Positions 27,401 through 32,100 of a DNA stretch of 42,766 nucleotides are shown piece after piece. A model generated the notes under the pieces. The model did not search any database and was not told the origin of the DNA. It saw only the letters and a list, made by a program, of their open reading frames with translations. Every line of letters starts with the position of its first letter. Within the stretch, counting starts at the first letter, position 1. Made by a program: the position numbers and the translations under genes. This DNA is from Akkermansiaceae bacterium (lineage in GTDB: Bacteria > Verrucomicrobiota > Verrucomicrobiia > Verrucomicrobiales > Akkermansiaceae): positions 1 to 42,766 of the forward strand of contig JAIPKB010000022.1 of NCBI GenBank assembly GCA_021733795.1, given 5' to 3'.

Positions 27401-27964
27401 GATAAAACAAACTCGAGAGCGAGCTTGGAGTTTATAGATGAAGCAACAGGGATTAAGAGGCAAATTACCTCCGATTTGGACGCGCTTCACCTTGAAATTA
27501 ACGGTCGCATGGCAAGTCATCCTGAGACAATGAAGCTGTTTGGAGAGATTAATCGGGAAGTTTATGCAATTTCAAAACGCCTAGGGAAGCCCCCAAGCCC
27601 GCCATTCCAGCACGGAGCCCACACCGGGATGGTACACGTCTATTCGCCAGGCAAGATGAAGCGGTTTACACCGGGCAAGTATGTTCTGGATGCACCGCCG
27701 CAAATCGGCACACGCACCGGTCATTACAAAGTTGGTGATAAGTTTATCGACGATGACCTGATCACCATAGTGGGGCATCCGGGTGATAGCTTCACTTTCA
27801 GGACATCGGAAAGTCACGGCCTTGAAGCTTTCGATACGCCACGGTGGCAGACCCACCAGGATATTTTGACGGCGGAGAAAGTTTTGATGAAGCATCAAAT
27901 TGGAGCAGGCCTTGATCCCGTGGGGTTCGAGGGGAATTGGCACAAATGGATGGACTCCAAATGA
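15479..27964 (+). CDS. Giant Rhs/YD-repeat protein with variable C-terminal tip
   Basis: 4161 residues. Signal peptide 1-25 (LALISISSGLALG). Domains: PKD ~150-233 (FDASGSSDPDGD, WDFGDGGTGTG); carboxypeptidase-regulatory-like ~732-794; Ig-like Big_5 ~811-919 and ~1494-1598; repeats resembling LVIVD propeller blades ~1598-2014; DUF6531-type Rhs entry ~2275-2350 (GEFRHTTADLELPSRRMPIV); YD/RHS repeats ~2390-3690; another Ig-like domain inserted in the core ~3696-3811; RHS core end ~3835-3897 (GQWFDYDAGLTYMRGRHYD, NNPVTMRDPTG). The core should form the hollow beta-cocoon that encloses the tip (known for Rhs/TcC). The tip, 3898-4161, is AT-richer and may be an enzyme: R3949, K3969, K3976, D3999-x-D4001 and H4045-G follow the order of edema-factor-type cyclases. 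Start chosen by the signal peptide; no ribosome site, probably coupled to the PEP-CTERM gene. Confidence 0.9.
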   Translation: MQLHLHCSRWILALISISSGLALGQTPPLVTTGVEVGASNERTALVRTTGKLASTVDVKVKNTGDRPLLPPLHAVITFTPLNGGNLAGLTMSDALGGLGQAPYQTFYKDLSPAIGEGLAVGAETAFNFAFERPQTTAVSYAIAIHGNRNRDPIAIIGGPYSGQQGVAVRFDASGSSDPDGDALSFEWDFGDGGTGTGPTPEHAYAATGLFTVTLTVTDARGAAVTRETQVPLAPAGVFALARTRTLDGNGHPLGEVAIEQTGPGGTQTFRSDAVSGFSSLGGAPGEHRWSFSRAGYLTAYRKATLVQGQVKVVAFPWLAALNTQRTPLSLLNPTVVKSATEQVVLTVPPEAFEQVESVAITELHGQTLPLPLPAGWSPLAAFHVDFPGEAAADVAASLKLLEAVAGTQALALVRLNKETPAWETAALLTGSGADTVAVVLRKPGSYAVVLADTLPAGNPVAAVIGEALPAGDAPAIAAEVTAVGEVNPGARVASLDPARVTAAATVDFTNGTQPLASGAWFLAEVAETYDLTDGRALKTPDYDATFYAYQHPGDASPVTATAKFPLRPRILFGPDELTEAHIKVDVLALSQFSGGILTPDGGSLTLGGVRIGLPAGAVAGPAAAEIRLLATATLGRFLGGFEPLLAFELNLPALADGTVLSTGFVEKLAPDSHFVLARCIVSGSQSGLQPVLRLRSDAQGVVTSNEPARVPRLPGITGSGQFVIVKIAEPEALITGLVRKVGATPLPGAQVRVGGEPWLSVTGGTGTFSTLAKPGERNVIGSDPADGNSGEALASLADAAATAEVESQVIPSGPRGLATAPAGGAVKVQPTTPIVVQFSKPLDRASFGPGSMTVTNPLGVRVEGVLTLNLAANEASFLATNPLEHAATYTVEISSTIRDRNGLEIEGERAFSFSVMPFFERPAAAQLVIFEPGADNIPEAVLSQLVGYASAEGSSHVVAHGSPGTADPEVPVILVNQNTGATATVLSRPDGSFANFIDAAEQDFIEAVFVNANGTRVTIPATRQVYDNGRVGLYKYGGILEAETDGGAAQVQIEPEAIKERSVFLLEVIPVSELAKATGGVLPEGDHLALPSLRISVEGEVPVGDAEISIPLDPATLGLDPGLAPELAGFALAVPVEVQGEVVYLTVDKMRYENGRLFTNTCPFKGAYSSTITDNVIAFGGSLLPGIGGAALGIGQLFVPILISKVAGGITINGSVAQLPVSDLDDIEAAQYAQLAMLPLQLFGGRVFGALDIVGDVGAFIEELKIGGRGMPAIQGAIVSRRGNLESFDGKLRPGLVCAVSDEHGCYSMVAPSLAGKLVATHPRLGRARDVSLGILDNLDIGTKAFLARNIFFEVDDGQALNLTPRLSINHTPPAPALDETVTIRVDAFHAAAVAPQFVLNPSKIAIAPVVLGQEVSVQDLTITEGSLTTVAPGHTRKEFLVSSAKALHATFVILASTQSAKGTFFSETPHTISFGYSRPVVTNPLQPSDPNDRTPPTVVAVLPRPNETVYPGQSVEVRFSEPIDKASLAVPNVVSLSAALEQPPALALSPDQQTLRITPRTLPAGGRFTLTIGTAIRDLSGNGLEPAVALNFGAGLIEKFDIPGVVQGAGSVLDSGILYVLDRGGSVGGRVLDVGNPAEPRQLAEFSALAATTVGGGGDVANALQFPRDLALIKGWSHVPGLDSAAAGGAVELPPTERTLLAIVGGLSGSVVVDELGNVVDNGQYLTILDVSTPASPKLVVNVQISLRPSSVGKIQWHPPFLYYLENSADTHFVSYLDLQELLIGFSVPQVRNVAGTKILRADVLGEGKEGIDVNFDGDYTDPGEIRPWPNSRETTQFLGFQTGYDVLAFPRQRIEDFDVSGSALAVVRSLSGLSPPLPASARPEFRLLTLGGVDLPVQAGVFPFEPGARPKRLALVPGVPLNGQPRSLAFVSLSPDADGIQKLAVIDWTDSGSPTLVRKIEFPEALGLGVLQSPVLGDDGLLRLSTTTHVVLVDPAAVFTEHSGSSLHPAVISILPSGGSSNQSIGINDAGLRSVALGGRAELTLGPPEIQFVQFPALPSVVDPELLRGDSAQRDAILAGMREVSALRPARFRIASGVPSALSPPSPLAHYHVLVRAPGGSGLTIPLLVESLNEAGMPLNSQGKDYPPTRAGVSVADTDPASNVDAPVSPLRAYRLSDDIHNAGYNLYLSEPIAVIREKIQPGELANLISDRKRVVLWSEAALRATLDVLVPGPLGAFAAEFDASNGVFRPRISGVVSTLPGGYQPGTTPPPIGGGLAVPGTFGTIDAASGEFRHTTADLELPSRRMPIVFERTATNHALVSSGFGRGWDFNYNQRAIELTPELVPPGERIPVTERGGAGKDIVAKSLDIILSDGAGNAILFENKGKTAPPGVDNDPLVGLLGWDTAGGEFYLPAVTQKGVFDLMYRFPGGEKARLTPDGTQFRYRTDGRLTKVEDRYPGSQHVLDYNEDGELTQIRDLSVSDERSLRLGYFRKNSGGAGFDSVVDKLAARDNHVGKICSLLDFTGRRIDFEYDESGMLVRRLGVKVAGANNGFADRPRTTYQIAQGTKAYVGVIAGTGAHGGGGGNAGTPLAVAATAENASKEAVATVTQGAGGPVSIGVPAGRDATNVSAGSTEAGHADQSRTRMTFDANGYPAAVTMTGAGAATASYQTIHNDRGLPETVIYPEGNSITYTYEPDSAPFRARANVTGITRSPGPRGGPVLVSSAAYDHRYNLPAGEQKDFNGNSITLTLRGDGRDMVTAGYPKAGPHTITRNEFGQVDVESTVEGIVTDIDYDNSTGYVSSRTLGGELTTMFGYNGTVAARLGLPTTVTPPRGAAIAMEYDDRLQRTKMARGAQDERTGYDENGNVVFVSRALGDGANYQEAREYSQINFLNKLTVRGVESAGGSAELVTLFTPDPVFRVKEITLPGKELRKFEYDHLGNVRKMELGTYKEEYGRDLHGNLLTLKKGEDIIQEVEYDGHDRPNQVRNKTGTGADEVTDLTYFGKGELKSRTVTGPEGGVVVETLVTDVDEIGRPLVTEAKGDQVNASVTADYRGDGGRKVTATGPVDIFSSTHDAAGRPVKQVNSLRSVTLTPDANGNVEKVESDEDGTTYVAEMAYNQLDQLTKTFDPVGTIMEVTSLRNDGLPLVAVDGRGNGITKSYSRLGELLTLDKPEQLRFAYQFDANRQPVSVKDRADSGNSTVFTDGTLRPTSTTWRDGSTTRFNAPDGRNLPTAIAIPGGSISASYDLQGRALSVNTTYAGGNYKLEGAKYDALGRLRSARYGSNGQFSLTMGYDKLGPLTSSSYDEPGGPYPISSTIREDGARLTLVYPSGVSVSEVRQTSGRLQKVEVAGSMVWEATAFAGADLPTSVKRGSNITEDCIYDARRRLRARRFTGPGSASLEDLRFKYDGADNVVVRQSITGGGRADVFGYDAANRLARAEYGVRPVFQGAQRTNATGLLGGEGFAAGWFARVHGYDAGGLDLLQGGVLANPDNLPLQTAVPASLAVPHFAGTLASPDSFLFSRTVDGFDRGAPDSLGNTARTQLLVRPLTGAPQLVPAGLTYNGQSNLVKVQRDDGVTIENQYRPDKLLHHRKVTGGSAASERALVWHEGRLLEEYDLTNGKTLIARYYYANDDPPVAADLRQGDGSLLRVHYFWDQVLSVVAVADDSGRILERMRYDAWGQPVITSRDEAAPRIAEVRRDGSDLLVVMSEPVLPPLIAPSGPDLVPDNAASPSQAFRLLTSSGGQSPQVKFEENAAGLPFGSVFRLTPTGALSGSVTVELINGGLVDGWGNVTPAENLTFTMSAGPLLAGGVVGAGATAPASPPRSPIGNPWLWQGQWFDYDAGLTYMRGRHYDPVTGHFLQRDPMQYEDSGNLYAGMGNNPVTMRDPTGLRIPRNIDRIGEQARRLSPFAERQGLTAIEMEAIATVLGRRLDAGQEVRLSIRSLGGKAPHRRKLAEAGVQNKPSVIGDKTNSRASLEFIDEATGIKRQITSDLDALHLEINGRMASHPETMKLFGEINREVYAISKRLGKPPSPPFQHGAHTGMVHVYSPGKMKRFTPGKYVLDAPPQIGTRTGHYKVGDKFIDDDLITIVGHPGDSFTFRTSESHGLEAFDTPRWQTHQDILTAEKVLMKHQIGAGLDPVGFEGNWHKWMDSK

Positions 27965-28020
27965 AACTACCTTTGACAAAGAGACCGTGGGTCTCCCACC
28001 CAAACGAATTGCAGGCATGA
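27961..28020 (+). CDS. 19-codon ORF bridging Rhs and the downstream gene
   Basis: MKLPLTKRPWVSHPNELQA. Its ATG overlaps the Rhs stop (ATGA, 27961-27964) and its TGA overlaps the next ATG (ATGA, 28017-28020). Its last codons (NELQA) lie in the direct repeat; the same NELQA-stop occurs in the other copy. It is probably a coupling leader or a chance frame rather than a functional peptide. It is too short to be an immunity protein. Confidence 0.25.
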   Translation: MKLPLTKRPWVSHPNELQA

Positions 28021-28294
28021 GAACAATCCTTCAGCGCAATACATATATGGCACGCGCCGTTTTCTCGCTGGTCGGCTGTTTCCACGGGCTTAGCCCGCTT
28101 CCTGCCCAGCCACTCGCCACGCTTGACTATACCGTCACCGGCCAGGCGATGCAGGTGTCGCCGGCGGCGCTGGCGGTGCCGAAGGGGATTGCGGGGTCGG
28201 TGGGTGATTCGATTCCGGGAGAGGTGCCGCCCGGGGCCTATGTGGAGGCGGTCTTGCGCGGACCGTCGTTTCCGGCGCGGTTGCTGGTGGGGGC
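28002..28294 (+). repeat. 293-bp direct repeat, copy 1 (5' end of the giant gene)
   Basis: Aligns without gaps to 28811-29103 at a constant offset of 809 bp. It begins with AAACGAATTGCAGGCATGA, covers the start codon, signal peptide and ~75 mature residues, and breaks off after GTGGGGG. Identity is moderate in the signal peptide and about nine in ten beyond it by eye. The two copies flank the toxin-antitoxin genes. Confidence 0.85.
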
Positions 28295-28370
28295 AAATGG
28301 GAGAAGGGCCTGGGGGCCGGGCAAGTTCAAGTCTTCTGTAAGCGGCTTGGATGCCCACGCCGGGATCCCG

Positions 28371-28637
28371 CTACTCATAGACATCCCTGCGGTGGCCGAC
28401 GGCGACCACGAGAACCGTCAACTCTCCATCCTGGATCTGGCAAAGGATCCGGTAGTCTGCCACCCGGTATCGCCAGAGTCCGGCGAGGTTTCCCTTCAAA
28501 GCCTTGCCGAAACTTCTGGGATCATTCGCTTCGGCGACCCGCTCGTCCAGGTAGGCGACGATCTGCCGCCGCGCATTGGGTCCGAGTTTGCGGAGTTCCT
28601 TGAGCGCGCGTTCGTCAATCTTCCAAACCCAGGTCAC
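28371..28637 (-). CDS. RelE/ParE-family toxin
   Basis: 88 residues: VWKIDERALKELRKLGPNAR, RQIVAYLDERV, then LAGLWRYRVADYRILCQIQD and VVAVGHRRDVYE. This is the complete RelE fold, including the arginine-rich LWRYRVADYRI strand and the C-terminal HRRDVY motif of mRNA-cleaving RelE toxins. Its start lies inside the antitoxin gene (23-bp overlap), so the two are translationally coupled. It would act in the cytoplasm, cutting mRNA at the ribosome or (ParE branch) poisoning gyrase; the motif favours RelE. It lies between the direct repeats, opposite to the surrounding genes. Confidence 0.88.
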   Translation of the reverse strand: MTWVWKIDERALKELRKLGPNARRQIVAYLDERVAEANDPRSFGKALKGNLAGLWRYRVADYRILCQIQDGELTVLVVAVGHRRDVYE

Positions 28638-28827
28638 GTTTCACCTCCTCTGCTGAAAATGTGCGGGCTGGCTTTGAAAGCCTCTTTTCAGCCAGATAGG
28701 TGTCCTCAAGGTCGTCCAGATGTTCGAGGATGGCTTCCCGAGCATAGAAGGTCTTGGTGCGACCCGTGCGCTTGGCGAGCGACTCCAAGCGTTTTTCGAT
28801 TTCTGAACTCAAACGAATTGCAAGCAT
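28615..28827 (-). CDS. RelB-like ribbon-helix-helix antitoxin
   Basis: 70 residues from the ATG at 28827-28825: MLAIRLSSEIEKRLESLAKR, TGRTKTFYAREAILEHLDDL, then EDTYLAEKRLSK and a charged tail. This is the RHH antitoxin class paired with RelE. The open frame extends upstream to 28929, but MLAIRL is the usual family start, so I take the internal ATG. That start codon overlaps, on the opposite strand, the ATG of the giant gene (28826-28828; shared CATG). The antitoxin's own promoter/operator must therefore lie inside the giant gene's 5' coding sequence, and any giant-gene promoter within 460 bp must lie in the toxin-antitoxin genes. Confidence 0.85.
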   Translation of the reverse strand: MLAIRLSSEIEKRLESLAKRTGRTKTFYAREAILEHLDDLEDTYLAEKRLSKPARTFSAEEVKRDLGLED

Positions 28828-29103
28828 GAAACGCATCATAAAGTGCAATACACGTATTGCAAGCGCGGTTTTCCCGGTGGTGGCCTGCCTGTTCGGGGTA
28901 GCCTCACTCCCCGCCCAGTCGCTCGCCACCCTCGACTACACCGTCACCGGCCAGACGATGCAGGTGTCGCCGGCGGCGCTGGCGGTGCCGAAGGGGATCG
29001 CCGGGTCGGTGGGGGTGACGATTCCGGGCGAGACTCCGCCGGGGGCGTTTGTGGAGGCCGTCTTGCGCGGGCCGTCGTTTCCGGCGCGGCGGCTGGTGGG
29101 GGC
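28811..29103 (+). repeat. 293-bp direct repeat, copy 2
   Basis: Partner of 28002-28294. Its first 17 bp code the antitoxin's N-terminal codons (LAIRL) on the minus strand, and the rest is the 5' end of the giant gene. In copy 1 the same bases give a relic MPAIRLG start on the minus strand, so the ancestral unit already had antitoxin and giant gene back to back. Confidence 0.85.
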
Positions 29104-32100
29104 GCCGAATGCGCCGCTGGTGCTGCCGCCGTTGAACCTGGCGGGCAACTATTCGCTCGACGGGATCCGGCTGGCGGCGGCGACGGGCGAGACCTTGTTG
29201 GAAGGCAGTCCCTCGACGGTGCCGGTGCAGGTGTTTGACGAGGTGCTGGTGTCACGGGTGACCTCGCGGCCGCTGGCGCTGGCGGAGATCGAGGACAAGG
29301 GGATCTTCCTCGATGGCGCGAACTTCCGGGCCTTGGAATTCGAGATCGGGTTTGTGCTCGATGGTGAGACCTTTCCGGTGCGGTTTCCGTTAGTGACGCC
29401 GCAGTTCAAGTCGGTCACCGAGATCGTCCCGGCGGCGGAACTGGAGGAGCGCCTGGCGGAGGTCGAGCGGATCAACAACCAGCTGGCGGCGAACGTGAAG
29501 ATGCCGCCGGAGTTGGAAACGGTGAACCCGAACATCCAGGTGATGCCCTTCCACATCCAGAAGACGAGGGGCGGGGTGGAGGACCTGGCGCTGACGATCC
29601 CGCCGATCCCTGCCTTGCTGGTGATCCCGGGAAATGTGGGCTTCCTGAACCAGTTCTTCAGCGTCCAGATTTTCACCGAGAACGGGGCACCGGGCGGCAG
29701 TGGTTTGAGCGTGCGGGACATCCGGGCGGAGCTGCTGCTGCCGCCGGGACCCGACCGGGTGGCCGGCAACTACGAAGCTCCCGGCGACGATCCGGTGCGT
29801 TTTGCACGGGTGGGAGCGTCGGCGGAGATCCGCAATGTGATCGCCATCCGCGCCGCAGGACCCGACGGCAAGTCCGGCACGGCGGACGATGTGGAGCGCT
29901 TGCAACCGGGGCAGGCCGGGCAGGGGGAGTTCCTGGTGGAAGGCCTGCAGGAGGGGCTGCACGTGCTCGACCTGAAATTGACGGCGCAGCTCGATGGTTT
30001 GGCCGCTGGCCCGGTGGAAGTGGAAGGCCTGGCGGCAGGCAGCGTGCAGGTGAGCAATCCAAAGTTTTCGCTGGCCTTCAGCCATCCGCGGACGATCCGG
30101 ACGGGCGAGCCCTACGAGGCGTCGGTGACCATCCTCAACACCTCCAACACGGTGGCCAACCTGGTCAGCATTGCGCTCAATCCGCTGAACATTTCCGGGG
30201 GCTTGCTGCAGAGCGAGGAACGCGTGGAGCTGGGCACCATCCGGCCCGGCGAGACCGCGACGGCGACCTTCAAGATCCTGTCCCAGCGGACCGGCGCGAT
30301 CACGTTTTCCAACATCACCACCAGCGACGATTCGCTGGTCGGGCGCTTCCGCCTGCGGGTGGGGGTGGACGAGCGCGGAGTGGCCCTGTCGCGGAACACC
30401 CTGTTGCTGCCGGATTTTGTCAACGCGCTGCCGCCCGAGCTGCTGGCCGCGGCGAACCGGGTGCTGGGCCAGGCCATGAGCGTGGCGACCGCCCCGCAGT
30501 TGCCGCCGGGCGTAATCCGCGTGCCGCGGAGTTTTGTTAGCACGACGACCACCACCAACAGCGACGGCAAGACCCTCAGGAGGGGTGGTGGCTCGATGGT
30601 CATGCAACTGGCCGAAGCGGCGGAACGGGTGCGCTACGGCGAACCGCTCGCGCGGGTCTTGCCGGACCTGCTGCTCGATTGGCAGGGCGGCCGCGACTTT
30701 TCCCCGGGCTGGGACCAGATCATCGGGGAGACGGACGCTGGCCGCGAGTGGCGCGAGGCCATGATGCGGGCGATCGAAGCCGCCAGCCCGGCCCCGGCGA
30801 ATCCCGTCACACGACTCACGGCCCGCGGCGTGGATCTGGCTGGACGCGGTGAGGATTGGTTCCTCGCGGCGGTCTCGCGGGGCGAATTCCAAGGCGACAC
30901 GCCGACCGGCGAACTGAACCTGATCACGCCGACGGCGACGTCCGGAGTGGAGACCGGCAAGGTGGCCAAAACCATCGGTTACGGCGGCCGGGATGGCGCG
31001 TGGATGGTTGCCGGCACGAGCGGGATCATCGAGTGGCGATTCGACACGGCGTTGGCGGGTGCGACGCAGTTGAGTGTGATGATCCTCGCTGCGGACGGCA
31101 CGGGCCGGGAGATCCTGTGGGACTTGGCGGATATCCCGGCAGGCACCGTGGTCCGCTTTGATCCGAGCGGGACTGGAACGGATATTCAGATCGATGAAAA
31201 CGGCGATGGCACCGGTGACCGCTTGCTGGGCGGGCAGGTGACCCCATTCACCGAAGCTCCGCCGACCGTGTTGATGGTCCGCCAGGATCCCGAAATCAAA
31301 TTCGGCCGGCCGGACCGCAAGTGCTTCCCGGTCACGACGACCAATGAAGCGGGCCAGACCGTGCCGGTGGAAAACCATGGCAACATCCTGGTGGTGCTGT
31401 TCAGCAAACCGATGACCCAGGAAACCGCAGGCAATGCCGCCGCCTACGAAATCGAGGGAACCGGGCGGGCGGCATCGGTCCAGGTGCAGCCGGGCGGCCG
31501 GGTCGCCATCGTCGCCCTGCGCGAGCCGGTCAGCCTGCTCATCCAACGCGAATTGACCATCCGGGAGGGCGTCACCGACCTGCGCGGGAATCCGTTTGTT
31601 GCAACGGCGATGCCGATCCAAACCTTGTTGGTCGAGGGATTCCGTGCCCGCGGCCGGGTGCTGCGGCCTGATGGCTCGGCCGGGGTGAACCTGCCCGTGA
31701 CCTTGACCTATGATGACCGGGTCGCCTCCACTTTCGGCTGCAAGACCAACGAGGTCCGCGTCTCCCAGACCTTCACCGATGGGACGGGGGCGTTTGAGTT
31801 CGACTTCGTGCTCAGCGGCATCCCGTTCTCGCTCTCGACCACCGACGTGACCAACGTCCGCGACAACGAGGCGATCGCGATCATTCTGGAGAGCAGTCTG
31901 GATGGGGCGGTCACCGAGGAGCGCTTGAAAACGCTGGGAGCAAGCGTGGCGGGCACGGAGGAACAGGCGAATGTGGCGCTGCGGCGGGCCTTTGGCGTGG
32001 AATCCATCTCGCAGGCGGTGGCGCTGGCGGAAGGCCTGGACCGCGCGGTGGTGCGGGACTTCGGGGCGGCCGGCCGGCAGGGTGCCGAGAGCGTGTATGT

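Larger units (their letters stand above)
28017..28829 (+). pseudogene. Truncated duplicate of the giant gene's N-terminus
   Basis: From ATG 28017 the frame gives a signal peptide (RAVFSLVGCFHGLSPLPAQP), then LATLDYTVTGQAMQVSPAAL and AVLRGPSFPARLLVGA, matching the giant protein's first ~93 residues. After GA (28294) it passes into unrelated sequence antisense to the toxin-antitoxin genes. It happens to stay open to a TGA at 28827-28829 that overlaps the giant gene's ATG. The natural reading is a broken tandem copy. If translated, it would be a ~270-residue exported chimera coupled to the giant gene. Confidence 0.65.

Noticed and set aside
27581..28018. 145-codon minus frame over the Rhs tip, starting MPAIRLGG
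   Set aside because: Only the first few codons resemble an antitoxin start, because they lie in the direct repeat; the rest is antisense to the Rhs tip.
28826..28925. Longer antitoxin start at 28929
   Set aside because: The extra 34 residues have no family resemblance; MLAIRL at 28827 is the usual start of this antitoxin class.
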